A stretch of 7,141 bases of DNA from Clostridiales bacterium UBA4080 (GCA_002381865.1 DFYO01000009.1:44147-51287), one strand, 5' to 3'; counted from the stretch's first letter, positions 1 through 5,842 are shown. The notes: a model not told the origin generated them from the letters alone. Program-made: numbers and translations.

Positions 1-161
1 AAGCAGACTTTAGAAAGGCAAGAGATTATATTAGAAATAATCCAAATGCTTCTGTTTTTGAGGTTTCGCAGGCCTGTGAGATTGAACTTCAATATTTAAA
101 AGAATGGTTAAAGGAAAACAGAATAGTTTATCAAGACACTAATAAAAGCCCTGAAAATTAA
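1..161 (+). CDS. yvyF: YvyF-like flagellar-region protein, C-terminal fragment
   Basis: The reading frame that starts at base 3 is open from the window edge to the TAA at 159-161 and gives the last 52 residues of a protein whose start lies outside the window. The fragment holds a helical segment (KARDYIRNNPNASVFEVSQA) and then a short helix around LKEWLKENRI. This resembles the C-terminal helix-turn-helix-like part of the YvyF family (TIGR03826), small proteins with an N-terminal zinc ribbon encoded near flgM, flgK and flgL in Firmicutes flagellar loci. The zinc ribbon is not in the window, so the call rests on this tail and on the flagellin gene 157 bp downstream. Its exact biochemical role is not known to me. 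No terminator is visible between it and the flagellin promoter. Confidence 0.65.
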   Translation, partial: ADFRKARDYIRNNPNASVFEVSQACEIELQYLKEWLKENRIVYQDTNKSPEN

Positions 162-196
162 AATTAAAAAAAATAAAAAAATTTTCAAAAAAACTA

Positions 197-223
197 TTAA
201 GTTTAAAAAAACTGTGACGATAT
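197..223 (+). promoter_or_regulatory. Sigma-28 (SigD/FliA-type) promoter of flagellin
   Basis: TTAAGTTT (197-204), an 11-nt spacer, then GACGATAT (216-223) match the sigma-28 consensus TAAAGTTT-N11-GCCGATAA at 7 of 8 and 6 of 8 positions. The start point would be near 230, giving a leader of roughly 88 nt. The flaG promoter downstream has the same spacing. Flagellin genes are normally transcribed by this sigma factor once the hook is complete. Confidence 0.85.
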
Positions 224-239
224 ATATTATGTAATTAAA

Positions 240-258
240 AAACTGTCGGCCACAGTTT
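240..258 (+). promoter_or_regulatory. Leader hairpin 1 of flagellin mRNA
   Basis: AAACTGT (240-246) and ACAGTTT (252-258) form a perfect 7-bp stem with a 5-nt loop. No T-tract follows, so it is not a terminator. It could stabilise the 5' end of an abundant mRNA. The right arm, extended to CACAGTTT (251-258), is also the exact reverse complement of AAACTGTG (209-216) over the promoter. The role is unknown. Confidence 0.5.
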
Positions 259-274
259 ATTAAAAAAAATAAAA

Positions 275-290
275 TTGGCATGGAAGCCAA
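275..290 (+). promoter_or_regulatory. Likely CsrA binding site 1 (hairpin with GGA in the loop)
   Basis: TTGGC (275-279) pairs with GCCAA (286-290) and exposes a six-base loop ATGGAA. A GGA in a short hairpin loop (282-284) is the classic CsrA recognition form. In Bacillus subtilis the hag leader has two CsrA sites, an upstream one and one over the Shine-Dalgarno, and this leader has the same arrangement. Transfer of CsrA control to this organism is inference. Confidence 0.6.
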
Positions 291-303
291 AAACACTTAA
301 TTC

Positions 304-311
304 AAGGAGGA
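304..311 (+). promoter_or_regulatory. Flagellin ribosome binding site, likely CsrA site 2
   Basis: AAGGAGGA lies 7 nt before the ATG at 319 and is a near-perfect Shine-Dalgarno. It contains GGA at 306-308 and 309-311, about 24-27 nt after the GGA of the upstream hairpin. That spacing would let one CsrA dimer bridge both sites and block ribosome entry. Confidence 0.7.
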
Positions 312-318
312 ATTAATT

Positions 319-1692
319 ATGAGAATTAACAACAACCTAATGGCAATGAACACTCACAGACAATTGGGGATCAACTCAAACGCAGGCGCAAAATCAATTG
401 AGAAATTATCTTCAGGTTACAGAATCAACCGTGCTGGTGATGACGCTGCAGGTCTTGCTATTTCTGAGAAAATGAGAGGCCAGATTCGTGGTTTGAATCA
501 AGCTTCAAGAAACTCTCAAGATGCGATCTCTTTAGTTCAAACAGCTGAAGGTGCATTAAATGAAACACAAGCTATTTTACAACGTATGAGAGAACTTGCT
601 GTACAATCTGCTAATGATACAAATGTAAATGCAGATAGAACTGCCATTCAAAATGAAATTGACCAATTGACAACTGAAATTGATAGAATTGGTAATACAA
701 CTGAATTCAACACTAGAAAATTATTAAATGGTGGTGCGGCTGTTACTGCAACAATCACTAATGCTAATGCTGCAGACGCTGGTAAAGTTTCTGTAATTGG
801 TGGATCTGGAGATACTCAAGTAGGAGCAAATATTGAAATTACTGCGATAACTGGTGCAACAGCAGATAGCGGAACTACTACTGCAACGTTTGCAACAAAG
901 AATACTGCTCTTGCAGATGCAAGTACGATAACAATCAATGGTGTAAACTTTGCTTTTGATTCGTCAAATACTGTACAAGATGCTTTAGATTCTATTAATG
1001 CCGCTGGTCTTGGCGTTACGGCTTCTCATACAGATGGAGCTGGAATTGTGCTTACATCAAATACCAAAGGCTCATCTTCAGAGCTTACAATTTCTGGAGT
1101 AGCTAATTCTTTCGTTGGAGCAAATACAATTACCCAAGGTGCAGATGCTTCAGTTACGTTGACTGGTGCTGAATCATATTCAGCTGAAGGTAATGTAATT
1201 ACTATTACAGATCCTGCTGATGCTGCAAATGGTTTACAATTCGAAGTAAGTGGAGCAGCTTTAACTGGTGCAACGGTAGATTTAGATGTTACTGCTAACG
1301 GTGGATTGACAATGCAAATCGGTGCAAATGAAGGTCAAACTATGTATGTTTCAATTGGTGATATGAGATCTTCAGCTCTTGGTGTTCAAGGTGTAGATAT
1401 TTCATCTGCTGCTACAGCATCTACAGCAATTACAACAATCAATGATGCAATTACTTCTGTATCTTCTGAAAGAGCTAAACTTGGTGCGGTTCAAAATAGA
1501 TTAGAGCACACAATCAAGAACTTAGATACATCTTCAGAGAACCTCCAAGCTTCTGAATCTCGAATCAGAGACGTAGACATGGCGAAGGAAATGATGGAAT
1601 TCACTAAGAATAACATCCTTCAACAAGCTGCTCAATCTATGTTGGCTCAAGCAAATCAACAACCTCAAGGAGTTTTACAACTTCTAAGATAG
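319..1692 (+). CDS. fliC: Flagellin, filament subunit (5' exon plus intron-encoded tail)
   Basis: Flagellin is exported by the flagellar type III apparatus and polymerises into the filament. Residues 1-139 are the conserved D0/D1 N-terminus (starting MRINNNLMAMNTHRQ, with QRMRELAVQSAN at 88-99, the region sensed by TLR5 in other flagellins). Residues about 140-355 are a variable, Thr/Ala-rich outer region that includes a flagellin IN-type motif near 203-260. Residues about 356-457 are the conserved C-terminal D1/D0. The start is fixed by the AAGGAGGA site. The frame read here ends at a TAG inside a group I intron. The 5' exon is 319-1647 (443 codons, ending ATG TTG GCT), and codons 444-457 lie in the intron's P1 loop. 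Splicing joins 319-1647 to 2090-2134 and also gives 457 residues, with Ala instead of Gln at 448. Sequence identity is certain; which form dominates in cells is unknown. Confidence 0.97.
   Translation: MRINNNLMAMNTHRQLGINSNAGAKSIEKLSSGYRINRAGDDAAGLAISEKMRGQIRGLNQASRNSQDAISLVQTAEGALNETQAILQRMRELAVQSANDTNVNADRTAIQNEIDQLTTEIDRIGNTTEFNTRKLLNGGAAVTATITNANAADAGKVSVIGGSGDTQVGANIEITAITGATADSGTTTATFATKNTALADASTITINGVNFAFDSSNTVQDALDSINAAGLGVTASHTDGAGIVLTSNTKGSSSELTISGVANSFVGANTITQGADASVTLTGAESYSAEGNVITITDPADAANGLQFEVSGAALTGATVDLDVTANGGLTMQIGANEGQTMYVSIGDMRSSALGVQGVDISSAATASTAITTINDAITSVSSERAKLGAVQNRLEHTIKNLDTSSENLQASESRIRDVDMAKEMMEFTKNNILQQAAQSMLAQANQQPQGVLQLLR
1648..1692 (+). other. Intron-borne copy of the flagellin C-terminal coding sequence (in P1 loop)
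   Basis: The first 45 nt of the intron encode QANQQPQGVLQLLR and a TAG stop, in frame with the 5' exon. The 3' exon at 2090-2134 encodes QANQAPQGVLQLLR and TAA. The copies differ at 11 of 45 bases, giving seven synonymous sense-codon changes, one replacement (Gln/Ala at 448) and a different stop codon. Nearly all of this copy lies in the loop of P1 (1650-1699), where it need not disturb the ribozyme core. An unspliced transcript therefore gives a complete flagellin, not a truncated one. Confidence 0.92.
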
Positions 1693-1959
1693 TTGATTAT
1701 GGGTCCATTAGAGAGCAATCTCTAAATGAACATTGGGTGAATTGCTGGAACTTCCTTAAGCTCAGCTAACCACAACGCAGCTGGAAACGGCAAACGTGAT
1801 GGTTTGAAAATAGCTGAGATTGGATAATCAGCAGCCAAGCTCCTGTGTCGAAAGACTGGAGAAGGTTCAACGACTAGGATATACCATCTAAGGCGAAAGC
1901 TATGATGATGAAATCCGTAGGATCAGAGGTGGTCCGAAGTGCCCAACAACCAAATTAGT

Positions 1960-2034
1960 GAATAGGCGATAGGCGTTAGCCGTTAGGAAAAGCACTTGAC
2001 CTTCCTAATCAACTAACCCCTAACCAACTAACCA
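1960..2034 (+). repeat. Repeat-rich imperfect hairpin inserted in intron stem P8
   Basis: P8 of a minimal intron is short, but here about 75 nt extend it. The left arm is G-rich with repeated TAGGCG and GTTAG words. The right arm is C-rich with repeated CTAACC words and an ACTAACCA tandem. The arms pair as GTTAGGAA/TTCCTAAT next to a 10-12 nt loop, then GTTAG/CTAAC, TAGG/CCTA and so on. Its composition differs from the rest of the intron and from the AT-rich surroundings. It may be a small palindromic repeat that landed in a tolerant loop. Confidence 0.6.
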
Positions 2035-2089
2035 ACTAATCCGGTTGAAGATATAGTCTGGCATATACTGAAAGGTATGTGATGGTCCG

Positions 2090-2134
2090 CAAGCAAACCA
2101 AGCACCTCAAGGCGTTCTCCAGTTACTCAGATAA
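2090..2134 (+). CDS. fliC: Flagellin 3' exon
   Basis: Directly after the intron's terminal G2089 the sequence encodes QANQAPQGVLQLLR and a TAA at 2132-2134. This is the canonical end of flagellin (PQGVLQLLR). It joins in frame to codon 443 (GCT, 1645-1647) and restores a 457-residue protein. It has no start codon or ribosome site of its own, so it can only be translated after splicing. It uses several GC-ending codons (GGC, CTC, CAG, CTC) where the intron-borne copy uses A- or T-ending ones. The terminal helix forms the inner D0 core of the filament and part of the FliS-binding tail. Confidence 0.92.
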   Translation, partial: QANQAPQGVLQLLR

Positions 2135-2158
2135 TTGGACGCAAATTAAAGCCATTAA

Positions 2159-2194
2159 GGAGTCCAGGGGATTATTCTCCTGGCTCTTTTTTTT
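2159..2194 (+). terminator. Rho-independent terminator of the flagellin transcript
   Basis: GAG (2160-2162) and CCAGGGGA (2164-2171) pair with TCTCCTGG (2176-2183) and CTC (2184-2186), with one bulged T and a TTAT loop. Eight T residues follow (2187-2194). Because it lies after the 3' exon, the intron and both exons are one transcription unit. Confidence 0.93.
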
Positions 2195-2222
2195 ATTTAT
2201 AGAATAATAAAATTCGACTAGC

Positions 2223-2250
2223 TTGTAAAGGTAAGAAATCAATTTATAAC
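2223..2250 (+). promoter_or_regulatory. Possible sigma-A promoter of the methyltransferase gene
   Basis: TTGTAA (2223-2228), a 16-nt spacer and TATAAC (2245-2250) give a 4/6 and 5/6 match to the vegetative consensus. They sit between the flagellin terminator and the methyltransferase ribosome site. In such AT-rich DNA this could arise by chance, but the gene does follow a strong terminator and needs a start signal. No sigma-28 match is visible here. Confidence 0.4.
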
Positions 2251-2277
2251 AAAATACAAGTTAAGGTAGGAGGGTAT

Positions 2278-3843
2278 ATGAGCATTGAAAAAATTAATCA
2301 TATTGCAGAACAAATAGAAGAATCAATTCGAAATTTTGACAAACCAAAAACTATGGAAATGCTAATAACATTTGTTGAAAAAATGAATCAAATAATGCAG
2401 AAAGATAGAAAAGCTTGGCCTGAAAAACGAATCAAAAGATTTAACGGACTTGTAAAATATTTACTTTTATCAATTGAAAACGGAGATTTAGAATTCGCAC
2501 AAATGGTTTTAAAAAACAACCTACTGCCATATATTAATCAGAATCCTTTAGAACTATTAATGCCGGAAGAAATTTTAATTAAAATTGAAGACAAAAATAC
2601 AAGTGAAATAAGAAAGCAATATACCTCTTATGCGTACCTAAATCTTTGGAAAGGAATAATACCTGATAATGCAAAACAAATCAAACGAAACAGGTATAAA
2701 ATTTCTGCTCTATACAACCTTGACTATATCAGACATATTGCCTTTGATAAATTCATCGATGACAGTGAATTAAAGGTTTTGATTGCAGGTTGCGGAACAG
2801 GTGAAGATGCAATTATATCAGCTTTAACGTTTTTGAAAGTAAGTTATACCTTTATTGATATTTCAAAAGAATCATTAAATATCGCTAAGGGATATATTAA
2901 AGAACTTGGATTAGAAAATGTAAAGGTTTTAGAAGAAGACATTATGACAATGGAACTTAATGAGACGTATGACATTATCATCAGTTCAGGAGTAATTCAC
3001 CATTTGTCAAACCCTTCAGAGGGCATAAGAAACTTAAAAAATCACTTGAAAGAAAATGGCGTTGTGGCAGGTATGGTTTACGGAAAGTATGGCAGATTAG
3101 AAATAACAGTGTTTCAAGAGGTTTTAAAAATCCTGCAAGAAGGAAATTCGGATTTTCATGAAGGGATTGAGCTGGTTAAAATAATCCTAAGTGAAACAAT
3201 AAAAGACAGCAGGGTATCCAATATTGCATGGAAAGAGGATCTGTTTAAAGGAGAGCAGCATATTGTAGATTTACTGCTTAATGTTAACGAAGTTACATAT
3301 ACAACTGAAACATTAAAAGAAATGATAGAAAACGGTGGAATGAAAATACTCCAGTTTGTAGAAAAAAGCACATTGAACCCTAAAAACTATACAAACGATC
3401 AGATGATTCTTGAAAAAATTAAAGACCTTGATTATTTCAGACAATGCAAACTGGCGGAGTTACTGAACGGAAGGCTTACTAAACTCCATTTTCTTGCAAT
3501 AAAAAATCAAAAATCAGAAAGAAATATTGAGTTTGAACTAAGTAAGGTAAAAAAAATGAAAATACATAAGAGTCCATACTTGATGATAAAAACAGTAGAA
3601 GAATTTGGAGAAAAAAGGCATTACTTGAATTTGTTTTCTGCCGGGTTATATGAAAGTGAGTTAGGAGATTATAAAGATATTGAAGTTGATGAAGCGGTTA
3701 TAAAACTATTGGACTCATGCGATGGGCAAAAAGACCTTCAATACATTATTGAGAACTTCAGAAATTCAATAAACAAGGAAAAAACACTAGAATTTCTTGA
3801 GTATGCTTATAAAAATAATATTATTTTTTTGCATTGCGACTAG
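2278..3843 (+). CDS. Class I SAM-dependent methyltransferase, substrate unknown
   Basis: A 521-residue cytoplasmic protein with no signal peptide or membrane segment visible. Residues 1-160 are mostly helical. The Rossmann methyltransferase domain follows: motif I VLIAGCGTGE at 167-176, the acidic residue ending strand 2 at D194 (FIDIS), an EEDIM segment at 219-223, and motif IV YDIIISSGVIHHL at 231-243. Residues 266-275 (MVYGKYGRLE) and about 325-410 (IVDLLLNVNEVTYTTETL, then a helical LAELLNGRLTKLHFLAI region) match a long-form bacterial methyltransferase family. The last 80 residues look like a winged-helix or PqqD-like module (IKLLDSCDGQKDLQYIIENF). A strong AGGAGG site precedes the ATG. 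It is not the FliB-type flagellin lysine methylase by sequence pattern. Its place between flagellin and flaG suggests methylation of flagellin or its glycan, which is inference from position only. Confidence 0.8.
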   Translation: MSIEKINHIAEQIEESIRNFDKPKTMEMLITFVEKMNQIMQKDRKAWPEKRIKRFNGLVKYLLLSIENGDLEFAQMVLKNNLLPYINQNPLELLMPEEILIKIEDKNTSEIRKQYTSYAYLNLWKGIIPDNAKQIKRNRYKISALYNLDYIRHIAFDKFIDDSELKVLIAGCGTGEDAIISALTFLKVSYTFIDISKESLNIAKGYIKELGLENVKVLEEDIMTMELNETYDIIISSGVIHHLSNPSEGIRNLKNHLKENGVVAGMVYGKYGRLEITVFQEVLKILQEGNSDFHEGIELVKIILSETIKDSRVSNIAWKEDLFKGEQHIVDLLLNVNEVTYTTETLKEMIENGGMKILQFVEKSTLNPKNYTNDQMILEKIKDLDYFRQCKLAELLNGRLTKLHFLAIKNQKSERNIEFELSKVKKMKIHKSPYLMIKTVEEFGEKRHYLNLFSAGLYESELGDYKDIEVDEAVIKLLDSCDGQKDLQYIIENFRNSINKEKTLEFLEYAYKNNIIFLHCD

Positions 3844-3903
3844 ACAATCAACTATAGGAATTCATTTATTGAAATTCATTTATATATAAATTACATTATC
3901 TGC

Positions 3904-3930
3904 TTAACTAATTTTATAATTAGCCGATAT
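3904..3930 (+). promoter_or_regulatory. Sigma-28 promoter of flaG-fliD-fliS
   Basis: TTAACTAA (3904-3911), an 11-nt spacer, then GCCGATAT (3923-3930). The -10 region matches the consensus GCCGATAA/T perfectly, and the spacing equals that of the flagellin promoter. This places the cap and chaperone genes in the same late flagellar class as flagellin. No clear terminator separates it from the methyltransferase, so some read-through is possible. Confidence 0.87.
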
Positions 3931-3965
3931 ACAATATAAGACGTTACGGAAAGGAGGTTATTTGA

Positions 3966-4355
3966 ATGAGAATACAAAATGGTGTCAAAGAAGCCGTATT
4001 TACACCACAAACAATAGGAAATAAAACAACAGATTCTCAAGAAAAAGTTAATACTGATGCAATAAAAACCGTTGGTCATAAGACTCCGCATTTACAGGGA
4101 GAGACTGTGCAAGAAGAAAAAGTTTTGCTTGGAGATCATGAAGTTATTCAGGCGATTGAAAAGGCAAATAAGCATATAAAATCTTATGATAGAAGACTAG
4201 AATTTTCAATACATGAAATTACAAAGCAGATTATGGTTAAGGTAATTAATACTGAAGATGATACAGTAATTAGAGAGATTCCATCAGAAAAAATATTAGA
4301 TATGGTAGCCCACTTGTGGGAAGTCGTAGGTATTTTGGTAGATGAAAAGAGATAG
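3966..4355 (+). CDS. flaG: FlaG family flagellar protein
   Basis: A 129-residue protein. Residues 1-55 are variable and polar. Residues about 58-126 are the conserved FlaG domain: a helix AIEKANKHI, then LEFSIHEITKQIMVKVIN, VIREIPSEKIL and a final helix ending GILVDEKR. The pattern of Val-Lys-Val-Ile, then an acidic run, then Val-Ile-Arg-x-Ile-Pro is diagnostic of the family. FlaG proteins affect filament length and are usually encoded just before fliD, as here. AAGGAGGT at 3951-3958 sets the ATG. The TAG stop overlaps the fliD ribosome site, so the two genes are translationally close and belong to one operon. Confidence 0.92.
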   Translation: MRIQNGVKEAVFTPQTIGNKTTDSQEKVNTDAIKTVGHKTPHLQGETVQEEKVLLGDHEVIQAIEKANKHIKSYDRRLEFSIHEITKQIMVKVINTEDDTVIREIPSEKILDMVAHLWEVVGILVDEKR

Positions 4356-4366
4356 GAGGTGCTGTT

Positions 4367-5842
4367 ATGGGAATACAATTTTCAGGGTTAGCTTCCGGTT
4401 TAGATACACAAAGCATTATTGCTGATTTAATGAAGCTTGAAAGAACTAAATCAGAAAAAGTAGAAAAACAAAAGACTATGGTTGAGTGGAAGAAAGAAGC
4501 TTGGAAGGAAATGAATAACAAGATTTATAGTTTTTATAAATCTGAGTTATTTAATTTTAAATCATCTTCCACATATAATAAAAAGACAGTAACTAGCTCT
4601 AATACATCCGCAATAAAGATTAATTCCAGTCCGGATGGAGTTAATGGAAGTCATGATGTTGAAGTTACAAATGTTGCAAAGGGTTCTTTTTTAACAGGAA
4701 CAGAGCTAGGAAGCACAGTTACTTCTTCTACTACGATGGGAGAATTAGCAGTTTTTGCCGAAGGTGAAACAAAGGCATTACAAATCAAGCTTGCTGATGG
4801 AGATGCTTTTCAAGAAATTACTGTTGCAGCGACTGACACTATATCCTCAGTTATTAATAAAATTAAGGATTTGGATTTAGATTTGAACATTTCCTTTGAT
4901 AATAATTTTAAAAGAATTTTCACATCATCTCAGAATACTGGTGATGGAATTAAACTTAGTGTGTCAGGCGACGACAGTCTGCTTACAGCATTAGGATTTG
5001 GAGCTGCAAATAGAACCGGATCATTAGGAGAAGATGCTACATTTGTATATAATGGAGCAACATTATCAAGTTCAACAAATGAAGTTTCTGTAAATGGAAT
5101 TTCTATGACTATTTTAGGCGAAGGCAGTTCGACGATTTCTGTTTCTCAAAATACAGATGAAATATATGATTCAATAAAATCATTTTTAACAAAATATAAT
5201 GAATTAATAGCTGAAATAACCGAAAAAACAAGCGCTGCATCTGCAAGAAAATTTAGCCCTTTAACAGCTGAAGAAAAAGATGCAATGACTGAGACAGAGG
5301 TAGAATTGTGGGAAGGTAAGATAAAGGGTGCTTTATTTAGAAATGATCAAACACTTATTGATATTAGTAGTAGTCTTAGAAACACCCTTACAATTAATCA
5401 AGGAGTTGACACATCATCATTTTCAATCAAGAACTTAGCCGATCTGGGAATTGTAACCGGAAATTATACTGAAAAAGGGTTATTGCATATCCAGGGAGAT
5501 GAGGATGATACTCTATACGCACTAAAGGAAAATAAGCTTAGAAAAGCAATTGAAGAGGATCCGGACGGAGTTATGGAGTTAATGACAGCACTTGGTGGTC
5601 AGTTATATTCCGATTTTGGAGAAAAGATGAAGTCTTCATCTCTAAGCAGTGCATTTACTTTTTACAATGATAAACAATTAGATAAGCAAGTTTCAGCTTA
5701 TGAAACTGAACTCGAAAAGCTTGAAGAAAGATATACCGTAATTGAAGAGAGATACTATTCTCAATTTACAGCAATGGAACAAGCTATGCAGAAATCTCAA
5801 TCTACATCTGATTGGCTTTCTCAACAACTAGGAGGTATGTAA
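4367..5842 (+). CDS. fliD: Flagellar filament cap protein FliD (HAP2)
   Basis: FliD forms the cap at the filament tip and guides insertion of exported flagellin. At 491 residues it has normal length. The N-terminus FSGLASGLDTQSIIADLM (5-22) is the family signature, with FliD_N over about 1-110. Residues about 110-260 are the variable, surface-exposed part. FliD_C covers about 260-480, including FSPLTAEEKDAM near 296-307 and GLLHIQGDEDDTLYALKENK near 371-390. A coiled coil follows at about 435-475, ending in QFTAMEQAMQ and SDWLSQQLGGM. Translation starts at the ATG 6 nt after AGGAGGT, which overlaps the flaG stop. The stop at 5840-5842 is 2 nt before the fliS start, and the fliS ribosome site lies in the last fliD codons. 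Confidence 0.96.
   Translation: MGIQFSGLASGLDTQSIIADLMKLERTKSEKVEKQKTMVEWKKEAWKEMNNKIYSFYKSELFNFKSSSTYNKKTVTSSNTSAIKINSSPDGVNGSHDVEVTNVAKGSFLTGTELGSTVTSSTTMGELAVFAEGETKALQIKLADGDAFQEITVAATDTISSVINKIKDLDLDLNISFDNNFKRIFTSSQNTGDGIKLSVSGDDSLLTALGFGAANRTGSLGEDATFVYNGATLSSSTNEVSVNGISMTILGEGSSTISVSQNTDEIYDSIKSFLTKYNELIAEITEKTSAASARKFSPLTAEEKDAMTETEVELWEGKIKGALFRNDQTLIDISSSLRNTLTINQGVDTSSFSIKNLADLGIVTGNYTEKGLLHIQGDEDDTLYALKENKLRKAIEEDPDGVMELMTALGGQLYSDFGEKMKSSSLSSAFTFYNDKQLDKQVSAYETELEKLEERYTVIEERYYSQFTAMEQAMQKSQSTSDWLSQQLGGM

Larger units (their letters stand above)
1648..2089 (+). ncRNA. Group I self-splicing intron, subgroup IA, in the flagellin gene
   Basis: About 442 nt with a complete hand-folded core. 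P1: exon bases 1644-1649 pair with 1700-1705, with the required U1647-G1702 wobble at the splice site. P2: 1708-1714/1719-1725 with a GCAA loop. P3: TTGGGT 1733-1738/GCCCAA 1941-1946. P4: TGCTG 1743-1747/CAGCA 1829-1833. P5: CTCAGCTA 1761-1768/TAGCTGAG 1811-1818. P6: CTCC 1840-1843/GGAG 1858-1861, capped by a GAAA hairpin. P7: GACTA 1872-1876/TAGTC 2054-2058. P7.1: within 1877-1916. P7.2: GGATC 1920-1924/GGTCC 1931-1935. P8: 1948-1959/2035-2046. P9: CATATAC 2062-2068/GTATGTG 2075-2081 with a GAAA loop. P9.0: GG 2060-2061/CC 2087-2088, just before the terminal G2089. The S element AAGATATAGTC is the textbook form. P7.1/P7.2 between R and P3' point to subgroup IA. There is no homing endonuclease frame. 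Introns in flagellin genes are known in thermophilic bacilli. The core is certain; the exact splice sites are slightly less so. Confidence 0.95.

Noticed and set aside
108..296. Open frame on the minus strand over the flagellin promoter
   Set aside because: Its translation is a Phe/Ile/Leu-rich product of poly-A tracts, it has no convincing ribosome site, and it overlaps a clear sigma-28 promoter and leader.
1648..1690. Other 5' splice sites, after the T of AAT (1656) or CCT (1665)
   Set aside because: The matching 3' positions are not preceded by a G, and neither pairs with the guide sequence as well as U1647 with G1702.
1648..2089. A homing endonuclease gene or a c-di-GMP aptamer linked to the intron, as known in some other introns
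   Set aside because: No open frame of suitable length lies in the intron beyond the flagellin tail, and I see no c-di-GMP riboswitch core. The region before the 5' splice site is flagellin coding sequence.
3915..3920. TATAAT as a sigma-A -10 box for flaG
   Set aside because: No acceptable -35 box is found 16-18 nt upstream, and the adjacent sigma-28 match is far better.
3156..4521. Several short minus-strand frames across the methyltransferase, flaG and fliD
   Set aside because: They are antisense to well-supported genes, have no recognisable domains and no good ribosome sites.
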